From Bradyrhizobium sp. CB3481 (lineage in GTDB: Bacteria; Pseudomonadota; Alphaproteobacteria; Rhizobiales; Xanthobacteraceae), in contig NZ_CP121647.1 in the NCBI RefSeq assembly GCF_029714305.1, positions 1,198,501 through 1,262,500 on the forward strand: DNA of 64,000 nt. The letters run 5' to 3'. The notes beneath the pieces were generated by a model. That model did no database searches, was not told the DNA's origin, and worked only from the letters and a program-made list of their open reading frames with translations. Below, one piece after another: positions 25,477 through 33,902 of this stretch. Numbering within the stretch: position 1 is the first letter of the stretch; the number at the start of each line of letters is the position of its first letter. The translations under genes and the position numbers were made by a program.

Positions 25477-26139
25477 ATGCTTCCAAGATTCCCGCTTCCC
25501 CGTAACTGCCGGATCGCGGTCCTCGCCGCGGTCCTGGCCGCCGTGCCGGCGGTCGCATTCGCCCAGGCCCAGAACGACCCCCGGGTCATTCCCCCGCCGA
25601 AAGCCCAGAAGAAGCTGCCGGAAGCGCCAAGCAAGCTTCCTCAGATCGGCGCCGACCGTACCCGCGGACTGGATTTCCTGTTCGGCGCGCTCAAGGCCGC
25701 CCCGGATGAAGCCAGCGCCAAGCATGTCGAGGCGCGGATCTGGGCGCAGTGGATGAAAACTCCGAGCGATACGGCGGCGCTTTTGATGCTGCGCGCCAAG
25801 GCCGCGATGGACGCGCAGCAGGCCGACGTTGCGCTGAAACTGCTCGATGCCGTCATCAAGCTACGTCCCGATTATACCGAGGCATGGAACCGGCGCGCGA
25901 CGCTGTACTATCTGAAGAACGACTACACCCGTTCACTGGAGGACATCCGGCAGGTGCTGATCCGCGAGCCCCGGCATTTCGGCGCGCTGGCCGGGCTCGG
26001 CATGATCATGCAGGACATCGGCGACGAGAAGCGCGCGCTGGAAGCCTTCCGCAAGGCGCTGGCCGTCAATCCGCATCTGGAGAAGGTGCCGGAGCTCGTC
26101 AAAACCCTCACCGAAAAGGTCGAAGGCCGCGATATCTGA
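25477..26139 (+). CDS. Exported tetratricopeptide repeat protein
   Basis: 220 residues with a signal peptide (cleavage near AFAQ at about 29). The C-terminal half has TPR helices: AALLMLRAKAAMDAQQADVA, then YTEAWNRRATLYYLKNDYTR, then HFGALAGLGMIMQDIGDEKR with EALRK-like continuation. It probably serves as a periplasmic protein-interaction module. No ribosome-binding site of note. Alone between rpmJ and a small secreted protein. Confidence 0.9.
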   Translation: MLPRFPLPRNCRIAVLAAVLAAVPAVAFAQAQNDPRVIPPPKAQKKLPEAPSKLPQIGADRTRGLDFLFGALKAAPDEASAKHVEARIWAQWMKTPSDTAALLMLRAKAAMDAQQADVALKLLDAVIKLRPDYTEAWNRRATLYYLKNDYTRSLEDIRQVLIREPRHFGALAGLGMIMQDIGDEKRALEAFRKALAVNPHLEKVPELVKTLTEKVEGRDI

Positions 26140-26238
26140 TATTTCGCGGTTAACCGCGTTTTCCGACGGCGTAACTCAGGCGGGAACGCCGCGCGGCCGA
26201 CGGGCTATCATTGGCTGACTGCGTGACAGGAGTGAGCC

Positions 26239-26517
26239 ATGAAACCATTGCTGCTGGCCGCCGCGATGATGGTTGCGGGCGCGAGTTGCGCCTTCGCGCA
26301 AGGCGGCTACTGGGTGGTCGGCAACAGCGCCACCGGCAAATGCGAGATTGTCACGAGCAATCCCGTCATCAACGCCCAAGTCGGCGGAAATATCTGGTTC
26401 GGAACCGGACCGTACCAATCGAATGACGACGCCAAGCGTGCCCGTTCGACCATTCCTCAATGCCCGGCCGTCGCGGAACCTCCCGCAGGAGCGGCGGACG
26501 AACAGAAGCAGGAATAG
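26239..26517 (+). CDS. Small secreted protein of unknown function
   Basis: 92 residues: a signal peptide to about residue 20 (SCAFA-Q), then GGYWVVGNSATGKCEIVTSN with a lone cysteine and a Pro/Ala/Glu-rich tail. AGGAG lies seven bases before the ATG. Comparable short exported proteins occur widely in Bradyrhizobium; no family function is known to me. Confidence 0.78.
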   Translation: MKPLLLAAAMMVAGASCAFAQGGYWVVGNSATGKCEIVTSNPVINAQVGGNIWFGTGPYQSNDDAKRARSTIPQCPAVAEPPAGAADEQKQE

Positions 26518-26528
26518 AGCGGCAGCTA

Positions 26529-26577
26529 GAGCATGATCCGGAAAAGTGTGAAGCGGTTTTCCGAAAAGATCATGCTC
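26529..26577. repeat. Rhizobiales palindromic repeat, family F
   Basis: GAGCATGATC (26529-26538) and GATCATGCTC (26568-26577) are exact complements, with an inner CGGAAAA/TTTTCCG pair. The whole element forms one long hairpin. This sequence is familiar from intergenic regions of many Rhizobiales. It follows the small secreted protein. Confidence 0.85.
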
Positions 26578-26587
26578 AAACAAAGAC

Positions 26588-26630
26588 CTAAAGCGCGATG
26601 ACGATTCATCCAAATCTCATCGCGCTTTAG
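26588..26630. repeat. Palindromic repeat, family G, overlapping a stop codon
   Basis: CTAAAGCGCGATGA (26588-26601) pairs with TCATCGCGCTTTAG (26617-26630) around a 15-base loop. Its right arm includes the stop codon of the leftward 59-residue gene. Because it has no strong T-run, a terminator role is only possible. Confidence 0.8.
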
Positions 26631-26806
26631 TGCAGCGCGTTACTTCCGCGGGCCATGCCGTCGAGGCCGACCGCCGCGTAGAACTGCGCCAGTTCGGCTT
26701 CCAGCTTCTCATTCACCAGCAACAGAGCCTTGAGTGCGCCGCGGATGTCGCCATCGCAACTTGCTACGATCTGGTCGATGGCGGCTTCGCTTGCGTCGGA
26801 AATCAT
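26627..26806 (-). CDS. Small hypothetical protein
   Basis: 59 residues, MISDASEAAIDQIVASCDGD at the start, then a helical region (ALKALLLVNEKLEAELAQFY) that could form a coiled coil. GGAGGAC lies six bases upstream of the ATG at 26806, a strong signal that supports this start over the longer open frame. No signal peptide. Function unknown. The stop lies inside a palindromic repeat. Confidence 0.7.
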   Translation of the reverse strand: MISDASEAAIDQIVASCDGDIRGALKALLLVNEKLEAELAQFYAAVGLDGMARGSNALH

Positions 26807-26976
26807 GGGCAGTCCTCCGATGATACGCCTGGAACAACTTGTAGTGAGCGCCCGGGTTGCTGTGGATGTTGGGTAAAGTGCAGGTGCCCGACTAACCCCC
26901 TCATCAGGCACGCGCACAAGTGGCGAAAGTGTCAGCGCCACTGTACAAACTCGGCAATGACATCATTATGACCCCG

Positions 26977-27006
26977 CTATCCACAGCGCAGGTCGCCTGT
27001 GGACAA
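26977..27006. promoter_or_regulatory. Inverted pair of DnaA-box-like sites
   Basis: CTATCCACA (26977-26985) and the complement of TGTGGACAA (26998-27006) each differ by one base from the DnaA consensus TTATCCACA. Together they contain TCCACAG...CTGTGGA, a 7-bp dyad. Could bind DnaA or simply be a dyad operator. Confidence 0.3.
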
Positions 27007-27070
27007 CCTCCGAGCGACCGATGAGACTTCGCCGATGTCAACGCGGCGCTTCGCGTGATGCATGAACAAG

Positions 27071-27090
27071 TTCTCAAACAAGTTTGAGAA
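27071..27090. promoter_or_regulatory. Perfect 20-bp palindrome, probable operator
   Basis: TTCTCAAAC and GTTTGAGAA flank AA, a perfect dyad. AACAAGTT also repeats directly at 27065-27072 and 27077-27084, 12 bp apart. It lies 226 bp upstream of the alpha/beta hydrolase start. TetR/MarR-type operators have this form. Confidence 0.45.
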
Positions 27091-27316
27091 ACGCAGCCAT
27101 GCCTTTGCTTTGGATTTTGTTTTCTACAATTTCGCCGCAATCATGAGACCGCTTGGCGCGACGTCCTCGTGCCGTCTGGACTTGTAGAGATCTACGCGGG
27201 CACCGCCAGGAACCTGACTGTGCGCAGACCGTATCGGAAAAAGGTGACGAAATTCCAAACCGAGACACGACCGGACAAGCCATGAAACCTGCACCCGTCG
27301 GCGCCGTAGCTCGCTG

Positions 27317-28306
27317 GTGCGAAAAATCAGCCGGAAATCCTCGATGGTGGTGGTGATTGTGGTGGCGGCGCTGGCGGTGCTGGCGCTGGTCACGCAAGTC
27401 GGCGTTTTTCTGGCCGAGCGGGCTCACCCGGCGCAGGGCAGGATGATCGAGGTGGCCGGTGGCGCCCTCCACATCCTGGATATCGGCCCGCGCGATGCCG
27501 CTGGTCCGCCGGTCGTGATGCTGCACGGCGCAAGTTCCAATCTCGAAGTCATGCGGCAGCCGGTCGGGGAACTGCTCAGCCGAAAGCACCGCGTGATTCT
27601 GATCGACCGTCCCGGGCACGGCTGGAGCACCCGCGCCCGCCTTGAGGATTCCACGCCCGAGATCCAGGCCCGGATGGTCGAGGAGGCGCTGGCCAAAATC
27701 GGCGTTACCAGCGCGATTTTTGTGGTGCATTCCTGGTCCGGCGCCTTAGGCGCGCGGATCGCGCTGGATTACCCGCAGGCCGTCGCCGGTCTCGTGATGC
27801 TGGCGCCGGTCGCCTATCCGTGGCCTGGCGGTGTCGGCCGCTACAACCGTCTGATCGCAACGCCGGTCATTGGTCCGCTCTTCGCCTACACGATCACGCT
27901 GCCGCTCGGCCTGTTGCTGGTGGATTCCGGCAGCCGCGGCGTCTTCCTGCCGCAGACCATGCCGGACGGTTTTGTCAGGAATACCGCAACGCCGCTGTTG
28001 CTGCGGCCGCGCGAATTCATCGCCAACGCGCGCGATCTGGTGACGCTGAAGGACGCGGTTGCCGGGCAGTCGCCGCGCTATGGAGAGATCAAGGCGCCGG
28101 TCACCATCATCACCGGCGAGGCCGACAAGACGGTGTCGACCGACCGGCATTCACGTCCCTTTGCGGCGGCCGCGCCGAACGTGAAGCTGATCGTGCTGCC
28201 CGGCGTCGGCCACATGATCCAGCAGGCGGTTCCCGACCTCGTCATCGCCGAAGTCGAGGCGATGGTCGCAGCGCTGCCGAGCGTCGAGGCTGCGGCGGCA
28301 CATTAA
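27317..28306 (+). CDS. Membrane-anchored alpha/beta hydrolase
   Basis: 329 residues. A single N-terminal hydrophobic segment (VVVIVVAALAVLALVTQVGV) anchors it. VVMLHGASSNLEVMRQPVGE carries the oxyanion loop, VVHSWSGALGARIAL the nucleophile Ser, TGEADKTV the acid and GVGHMIQQ the His. The GTG at 27317 is used; the ATG at 27344 would shorten the cytoplasmic tip by nine residues. Substrate unknown; esterases and haloalkane-dehalogenase-like enzymes share the fold. Confidence 0.88.
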   Translation: MRKISRKSSMVVVIVVAALAVLALVTQVGVFLAERAHPAQGRMIEVAGGALHILDIGPRDAAGPPVVMLHGASSNLEVMRQPVGELLSRKHRVILIDRPGHGWSTRARLEDSTPEIQARMVEEALAKIGVTSAIFVVHSWSGALGARIALDYPQAVAGLVMLAPVAYPWPGGVGRYNRLIATPVIGPLFAYTITLPLGLLLVDSGSRGVFLPQTMPDGFVRNTATPLLLRPREFIANARDLVTLKDAVAGQSPRYGEIKAPVTIITGEADKTVSTDRHSRPFAAAAPNVKLIVLPGVGHMIQQAVPDLVIAEVEAMVAALPSVEAAAAH

Positions 28307-28425
28307 GGCGGCGCATCCGCTTGGGATGCGATACGATCGCCGTGCGCGGGATTTCCGCTGCTCGCCCCGCGAGGGATGAAGCCAGGCAGTTGCTATATCG
28401 GGCAGCCGACCCAAGGGAGAGCGCC

Positions 28426-28719
28426 ATGTATGCCGCCATTCGTCAGGGCAAGGCCAAGGCCGGCAAGGCCGAAGAACTCACACGCAGGATCAAGGAAGGC
28501 GCCATACCAGTCATCAGCGGGGTCGAAGGCTTCATGGGCTATTACGTGGTCTACGCGCCCGACGACACCGTGATCGCAATCAGCCTGTTCAACAATTTTG
28601 CCGCCGCCGAGGAATCCAACCGGCGCGCACTGGCATGGATCGAGCACGATCTCGCGCCGCTATTGACGGGACCGGCGACCGCAACCGCCGGCCCGGTGAT
28701 CGTGCATACACTGGCGTGA
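28426..28719 (+). CDS. Antibiotic biosynthesis monooxygenase-like (dimeric alpha/beta barrel) protein
   Basis: 97 residues: MYAAIRQGKAKAGKAEELTR, then IPVISGVEGFMGYYVVY and VIAISLFNNFAAAEESNRRA. The beta-alpha-beta pattern and length fit ferredoxin-like dimeric barrels of the ABM/YciI kind. AAGGGAGA stands before the ATG at 28426; the frame is open far upstream, but that part is antisense-like noise over the hydrolase. Function unknown. Confidence 0.75.
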   Translation: MYAAIRQGKAKAGKAEELTRRIKEGAIPVISGVEGFMGYYVVYAPDDTVIAISLFNNFAAAEESNRRALAWIEHDLAPLLTGPATATAGPVIVHTLA

Positions 28720-28731
28720 TGTGGCGGGGGT

Positions 28732-28894
28732 TCACCCTCCCCTGGAGGGGGAGGGTCGGCTCACATGGAGCGCAGCGGAATGTGAGACGGGGCGGGGTGA
28801 TCTTTCCACTCGGGTACTGTCGGCTGTGGAGGGACCGTCACCCCACCTCGGTTCGCATTTCATGCGAACCGATCCTCCCCCTCCAGGGGAGGAT
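28732..28894. repeat. Intergenic palindromic repeat, family D
   Basis: CACCCTCCCCTGGAGGGGGA at the left is mirrored by CCTCCCCCTCCAGGGGAGGA at the right; inside lies GGTTCGCAT-TTC-ATGCGAACC, a perfect 9-bp stem. The element fills most of the gap between convergent genes (the ABM-like gene and cytochrome c) and could end both transcripts. Confidence 0.8.
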
Positions 28895-28921
28895 TAAGCA
28901 GCGGCGCGTCTCCGCAGCCCC

Positions 28922-29314
28922 TTACTTCTGCTTGCCGTCCTTGTCGAACGAGGAGACGTACGCCCAGAGGTCGTTGGCTTCCTTCTCGTTCTTGATGCCG
29001 GCGAACACCATCTTGGTGCCGGGAATCTTCGCCTTCGGGTCCTTGATGTATTCGAGGAACACGTCCTTGCCCCAGGTGATGCCGGAATTCTTGTTGGCGT
29101 CCGAGTAGGAATAGCCCTCGACGCTGCCGGACTTGCGGCCATCGAGGCCGTTCAGCACGGGGCCTACCTTGTTCTTGGCGCCTTCGCCGATCGCGTGGCA
29201 AGCCAGGCACTTGTTGAACGAGGTCTTGCCGGCGGCGGCGTCCTGCGCCATTGCGGCGGATGCTGCGGTCATCGAGGTGAGGGCAACCAGCGCAGTCAAA
29301 GTCAATTTCTTCAT
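28922..29314 (-). CDS. Soluble class I cytochrome c (c2/c550 type)
   Basis: 130 residues with a signal peptide (to about residue 23, AAMAQ). The heme-binding motif is CLACH, with GPVLNGLDGRKSGS following, and the axial Met is in GTKMVFAGIKNE. These are typical of mono-heme cytochrome c2/c550 electron carriers in the periplasm; in Bradyrhizobium a similar protein is CycA. The ATG at 29314 gives a normal signal peptide (MKKLTLTALVAL); the upstream open frame is not credible. Confidence 0.93.
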   Translation of the reverse strand: MKKLTLTALVALTSMTAASAAMAQDAAAGKTSFNKCLACHAIGEGAKNKVGPVLNGLDGRKSGSVEGYSYSDANKNSGITWGKDVFLEYIKDPKAKIPGTKMVFAGIKNEKEANDLWAYVSSFDKDGKQK

Positions 29315-29494
29315 AGGATGCTCTTTGTCTCTTCCCTGAGGTTTATCGGGACCACTGCTTGTGGCACGGGCCGCTTCATCTGGACAAGCCACGAAACATT
29401 GACAGGTTTCGTTGCTGCGGACTTGCCCCAGAGCGAACTCGCCGTGATGCGCATCGGACGTTGGTAGCCTACCCAAACCGGGTCAGACGTGCTT

Positions 29495-29512
29495 GATTTA
29501 TCGTGATAAATC
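29495..29512. promoter_or_regulatory. 18-bp palindrome upstream of glcD, probable operator
   Basis: GATTTATC-GT-GATAAATC is a perfect dyad 40 bp before the glcD start, followed by a further half-like CGATAAA. The position suits an operator overlapping the promoter. A GntR-type (GlcC-like) regulator would be expected, but none is in the window. Confidence 0.5.
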
Positions 29513-29552
29513 GATAAAGCGCGCCGTGTAGGCAAGGCTTGGAGGGACACGC

Positions 29553-31046
29553 ATGGCCATCATGATGCCGGCCGCCGATCAGGCGGTTCTCGGCCGCCGC
29601 GGCGAGATCGTGGCCGCCCTGCGCGCAATCGTGCCGGGCGAGGGCGTCATCGATACGCCGGCCGAAATGCAGGTCTACGAATCTGATGGTCTCACCGCCT
29701 ACCGGCAACCTCCGATGGTCGTTGTGCTGCCCGACACCACCGAGCAGGTCTCGCGGGTTCTGAAATACTGTCATGAGCACGGCATCAAGGTGGTGCCGCG
29801 CGGCTCCGGCACCTCGCTGTCCGGCGGCGCGCTGCCGATCGCCGACGGCGTGCTGCTCGGCCTCGGCAAGTTCAAGCGCATCCGCGAGATTGATTTCGAC
29901 AACCGCGTCGTGGTGACCGAGCCCGGCGTCACCAACCTCGCCATCAGCCAGGCGGTGGCGCATGCCGGCTTCTACTACGCGCCCGATCCATCCTCACAGA
30001 TCGCCTGCTCGATCGGCGGCAATGTCGCTGAAAATTCCGGCGGCGTGCACTGCCTGAAATACGGCATGACCACCAACAACGTGCTCGGTTGCGAGATCGT
30101 GCTGATGTCCGGCGAAATTTTGCGGATTGGCGGCAAGGCGGCGGAGAATTCCGGCTACGACCTGATGGGCATCATCACCGGATCGGAAGGACTGCTCGGC
30201 GTCATCACCGAGATCACGGTGCGCATCCTGCAGAAGCCGGAGACGGCGCGCGCGCTGATGGTCGGCTTCGCCGAGGTCGAGGCCGCCGGCGAATGCGTCG
30301 CGCGCATTATCGGCGCCGGCATCATTCCGGGCGGCATGGAGATGATGGACAAGCCGGCGATTCACGCCGCCGAAGCTTTTGTTCATGCCGGCTATCCGCT
30401 CGAGGTCGAGGCGCTCCTGATCATCGAGCTCGATGGCCCCCAGATCGAAGTCGACGAGCTGATCAAGCGCGTCGAGGCGATCGCCAAGGGCTGCGGTTCG
30501 GTGACGCTCCAGATCTCGACATCGGAGGCCGAGCGCAATCTGTTCTGGGCCGGCCGCAAGGCGGCGTTCCCGGCAGTCGGGCGGATCTCGCCCGACTATC
30601 TCTGCATGGACGGCACCATCCCGCGCGGCGCATTGCCGAAGGCGCTGGCGCGCATCCGCGACCTCTCGGTCAAATACGATCTGCGCGTCGCCAACGTGTT
30701 TCATGCCGGCGACGGCAATCTGCACCCGCTGATTCTCTACGACGCCAACAAGCCCGGCGAGATCGAACGCGCCGAAGCCTTCGGCGCCGACATCCTGCGC
30801 GCCTGCGTCGAGTTCGGCGGCGTGCTGACTGGCGAGCATGGCGTCGGCATCGAGAAGCGCGACCTGATGCCGGAGATGTTCTCGGAAATCGACCTCAACC
30901 AGCAGCAGCGCCTGAAATGCGCCTTCGATGCGCATGGCCTGCTCAATCCCGGCAAGGTGTTTCCGACCCTGCACCGCTGCGCCGAACTCGGCCGCATGCA
31001 CGTCCATGCCGGCAAGCTGGCGTTCCCTGATTTGCCGAGGTTTTAG
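29553..31046 (+). CDS. glcD: Glycolate oxidase subunit GlcD (FAD-binding)
   Basis: 497 residues, the usual length of GlcD. The FAD-binding PCMH domain has VVLPDTTEQVSRVLKYCHEH, VPRGSGTSLSGGALP and GGNVAENSGGVHCLKYG. The C-terminal FAD-oxidase domain ends with NVFHAGDGNLHPLILYD and GGVLTGEHGVGIEKR. With GlcE and GlcF it oxidises glycolate (and D-lactate-like acids) at the membrane, passing electrons to quinone. GGAGGG precedes the ATG. The downstream genes glcE and glcF follow after a 298-bp spacer filled with an inverted repeat. Confidence 0.96.
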   Translation: MAIMMPAADQAVLGRRGEIVAALRAIVPGEGVIDTPAEMQVYESDGLTAYRQPPMVVVLPDTTEQVSRVLKYCHEHGIKVVPRGSGTSLSGGALPIADGVLLGLGKFKRIREIDFDNRVVVTEPGVTNLAISQAVAHAGFYYAPDPSSQIACSIGGNVAENSGGVHCLKYGMTTNNVLGCEIVLMSGEILRIGGKAAENSGYDLMGIITGSEGLLGVITEITVRILQKPETARALMVGFAEVEAAGECVARIIGAGIIPGGMEMMDKPAIHAAEAFVHAGYPLEVEALLIIELDGPQIEVDELIKRVEAIAKGCGSVTLQISTSEAERNLFWAGRKAAFPAVGRISPDYLCMDGTIPRGALPKALARIRDLSVKYDLRVANVFHAGDGNLHPLILYDANKPGEIERAEAFGADILRACVEFGGVLTGEHGVGIEKRDLMPEMFSEIDLNQQQRLKCAFDAHGLLNPGKVFPTLHRCAELGRMHVHAGKLAFPDLPRF

Positions 31047-31104
31047 TGATGATGTTCGAAGCCAGACGAGCAGGGGACTCTCACGGGCACCACCCGAGCC
31101 GCTC

Positions 31105-31279
31105 ACCCCTCTCCCCAACCCTCCCCCGCAAGGGGGGAGGGAGCCTGAAGAGCGTCCTCACCTCACTTCGCTTCACAGCTTCAGCGCGCTGCGAAGAACC
31201 AGGAGAACGACAACTCGTCAGGGACGCACAGGCGGATGGGCTCCCTCCCCCCTTGCGGGGGAGGGTTGGGGAGAGGGGT
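31105..31279. repeat. Perfect 40-bp inverted repeat between glcD and glcE
   Basis: Arms at 31105-31144 and 31240-31279 are exact reverse complements over 40 bp (left arm begins ACCCCTCTCCCC, right arm ends GGGGAGAGGGGT); 95 bp lie between. Each arm also folds on itself (CTCCCCCGCAAGGGGGGAG). The element is intergenic but lies inside an operon. Confidence 0.9.
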
Positions 31280-31344
31280 AAGCCCCGGGCGCTGACAGGC
31301 GTGATGCGAAGACCGCGTTTCTGCGTATCCAATTCAGGTGCGCC

Positions 31345-32583
31345 GTGGACACCCTGAAAGTACGCGACGCCAAGGACGTCGAAGACGTGGTGCGCGCGGC
31401 GATCGCGAGCGAGCAGCCGCTTGAGATCATCGGCCATGGCACCAAACGCCTGATCGGTCAGCCGATGGCAACCAATGCCGTGCTCGATGCCTCTGATCTG
31501 AATGCGGTCACCTCCTACGAGCCGAACGAATTGATCATCACGGTTCAATCAGGTGCGCCGCTTGCCGACGTGCAGTCGCTGATCGATTCCAAGAACCAGC
31601 AATTCGCCTTCGAGCCGATGGATACGTCGGTGCTGCTGGGCGTATCCGGCAACGGCACCATCGGCGGCATGATCGGGGCCGGGCTCGCCGGCCCGCGCCG
31701 TATCAGGGCCGGTGGGGCGCGCGACCACCTGCTCGGCGCGGAGGCGGTGTCCGGCTTCGGCGACAGCTTCAAGACCGGCGGCAAGGTGGTGAAGAATGTC
31801 ACCGGCTATGATCTCTGCAAGCTCCTGACGGGCTCATGGGGCACGCTCGCAGTCATGACCGAGGTCACGCTGAAAGTGATGCCGAAACCGGAGAGCGAGC
31901 GCACGCTGGTGCTTGCCGGGCTCGACGATCTCGCGGCCAACCTGGCGATGACCGCGGCGCTCGGCTCGCCCTATGACGTATCCGGCGCCGCGCATGTCCC
32001 GTATCAGGTGTTCGGTTCCGCAGCCGGCGCGCTGGCGCGCCTCGGGGCTGCGGGGCGGGCGGTGACCCTGCTGCGGCTGGAAGGTATCGCCGCTTCGGTA
32101 GCCGACCGCGCCGGCTCGCTCGGCAAGGCGCTCGCGGCGTTCGGCGCGGTGGAGATGCTGCAGGACGGCGCCTCGGCGGCGATCTGGGCCGAAATCCGCG
32201 ACGCCGAGCCGTTCGCCGCCAGCGGCGCCCGCGGGCTGTGGCCGGTATGGCGGATCGTCTGTCCGCCGGCTTCCGGCGGCGCGCTCGGCAAGGCTCTGGC
32301 GAGCGAATCCGAAGGCGACGTGATCTACGATTGGGGCGGCGGCCTGATCTGGGCTGCGCTGCCGCCGAAGCCGGATGCGCAAGCCGCGTTGGTCCGCGCG
32401 CGGGTCGCAGCCGCGGGCGGCCATGCCGCCCTGATCCGGGCGCCCGACGAAGTCAGACGGAAGGTCGAAGTCTTCCATCCGCAGGCTCCCGGCATTGCCG
32501 CCCTGAGCGAGCGCGTGCGCAACAGCTTCGATCCCAAGATCATCCTCAACCGCGGCCGGATGGCGCGGATGGCAGCACCATGA
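31345..32583 (+). CDS. glcE: Glycolate oxidase subunit GlcE (FAD-binding)
   Basis: 412 residues: IIGHGTKRLIGQP near residue 30, the FAD-binding region SGNGTIGGMIGAGLAGPRRI and DSFKTGGKVVKNVTGYDLCK. It is the second, shorter FAD_binding_4 subunit of glycolate oxidase. A GTG start at 31345 is used, with AGGTG just before. The stop overlaps the glcF start (ATGA). Confidence 0.95.
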   Translation: MDTLKVRDAKDVEDVVRAAIASEQPLEIIGHGTKRLIGQPMATNAVLDASDLNAVTSYEPNELIITVQSGAPLADVQSLIDSKNQQFAFEPMDTSVLLGVSGNGTIGGMIGAGLAGPRRIRAGGARDHLLGAEAVSGFGDSFKTGGKVVKNVTGYDLCKLLTGSWGTLAVMTEVTLKVMPKPESERTLVLAGLDDLAANLAMTAALGSPYDVSGAAHVPYQVFGSAAGALARLGAAGRAVTLLRLEGIAASVADRAGSLGKALAAFGAVEMLQDGASAAIWAEIRDAEPFAASGARGLWPVWRIVCPPASGGALGKALASESEGDVIYDWGGGLIWAALPPKPDAQAALVRARVAAAGGHAALIRAPDEVRRKVEVFHPQAPGIAALSERVRNSFDPKIILNRGRMARMAAP

Positions 32584-33902
32584 AAACCGAATTCTCCCTC
32601 GCCCAGCTCGCCGATCCCGATATCGCGGTGGCCGACAAGATCCTGCGCGCCTGCGTGCATTGCGGGTTCTGCACCGCGACCTGTCCGACCTATGTGCTGC
32701 TCGGCGACGAGCTCGATAGCCCGCGCGGGCGGATCTACCTGATCAAGGAGATGCTGGAAAAGGACAAGCCGCCGACGGCGGAGGTGGTCAAGCATATCGA
32801 CCGCTGCCTCTCCTGCCTGGCCTGCATGACCACCTGTCCCTCGGGCGTGCACTACATGCACTTGGTCGATCAGGCGCGGGTCCGCATCGAGCGCGACTAT
32901 TCACGGCCGCTTCTCGAGCGGGCGCTGCGCGCGGTGCTGGCGCTGGTGCTGCCGCGGCCAAAGCTGTTTCGCACCAGCATGATCATGGCGCGGTTCGCCC
33001 GCCCGTTTGCCGCCCTGCTGCCGGCGCCGAATACGGCGACGCCCACCCTGCTCAGGCGAATCAAGGCGATGCTGGCGCTGGCGCCGAAAAGCCTTCCCGC
33101 GCCGGGGCCGGCGGGCGGCAGCGTGTTTCCGGCTGAGGGCGAGCGGCGCGGGCGGGTCGCGCTGCTGCAGGGCTGCGCCCAGCAGGTGCTGGCGCCGCGC
33201 ATCAACCAGGCCGCCATCAGCCTTTTGACGCGCCACGGCATCGAGGTGGTGCTGGTCAAGGACGAGCAATGCTGCGGCGCGCTCACCCATCATCTCGGGC
33301 AGGATGCCGACGCGCTGGCGCGGGCGCGCGCCAACGTCACGGTGTGGAAAAAAGAGCTGGAACAAGGGGGCCTCGACGCCATCCTGATCACGGCATCGGG
33401 CTGCGGCACCGTCATCAAGGACTATGGTTTCATGCTGCGCGAGGATCGCGATTTCGCTAGCCCTGCAGCGCAAATCTCCGCGCTGGCAAAGGATATCACG
33501 GAATTTCTCGGCGGCATTGAACTCGCGCCAACGACGCAAAAAGGCGACGTCACAATCGCCTATCACTCGGCATGTTCGCTGCAACATGGGCAGAAAATCA
33601 CAGGGCTTCCGAAAGAATTGCTTTCCAAGAATGGATTCGTGGTGAAAGATGTGCCTGAGAGCCATTTGTGTTGCGGTTCGGCGGGGACCTACAACATTCT
33701 CCAGCCTGACATTGCGAGCAGATTGCGCGATCGAAAGGTCGCCAATATTGCGACAGTCAAACCGGACATGATCGCTGCGGGCAATATTGGATGCATGGTT
33801 CAGATTGCCGGCGGTACGTCAGTTCCTGTGGTGCACACGATTGAGCTTCTCGATTGGGCGACGGGAGGTCCAAAGCCTGGATCGTTAACAGGATTGAATT
33901 GA
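32580..33902 (+). CDS. glcF: Glycolate oxidase iron-sulfur subunit GlcF
   Basis: 440 residues. Two [4Fe-4S] motifs are CVHCGFCTATCPTY and CLSCLACMTTCPSG. Two CCG-type domains follow (DEQCCGALTHHLGQ; SHLCCGSAGTYN). It transfers electrons from GlcD/GlcE to the quinone pool at the inner membrane. The start overlaps glcE by 4 bp. The last quarter (after about 33,520) uses more A/T-ending codons than the rest, an unexplained local shift. Confidence 0.96.
   Translation: MKTEFSLAQLADPDIAVADKILRACVHCGFCTATCPTYVLLGDELDSPRGRIYLIKEMLEKDKPPTAEVVKHIDRCLSCLACMTTCPSGVHYMHLVDQARVRIERDYSRPLLERALRAVLALVLPRPKLFRTSMIMARFARPFAALLPAPNTATPTLLRRIKAMLALAPKSLPAPGPAGGSVFPAEGERRGRVALLQGCAQQVLAPRINQAAISLLTRHGIEVVLVKDEQCCGALTHHLGQDADALARARANVTVWKKELEQGGLDAILITASGCGTVIKDYGFMLREDRDFASPAAQISALAKDITEFLGGIELAPTTQKGDVTIAYHSACSLQHGQKITGLPKELLSKNGFVVKDVPESHLCCGSAGTYNILQPDIASRLRDRKVANIATVKPDMIAAGNIGCMVQIAGGTSVPVVHTIELLDWATGGPKPGSLTGLN

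Larger units (their letters stand above)
26807..27316. other. 510-bp intergenic region with two notable inverted repeats
   Basis: Lies between divergent genes. It holds a pair of DnaA-box-like sequences in inverted orientation (26977-27006) and a perfect 20-bp palindrome (27071-27090). Base composition is clearly lower in GC than in coding sequence. Short open frames exist but none resembles a protein. Confidence 0.5.

Noticed and set aside
29994..31118. Minus-strand frame of 374 codons opposite glcD
   Set aside because: glcD is complete and clearly coding on the plus strand; the antisense product has no family features.
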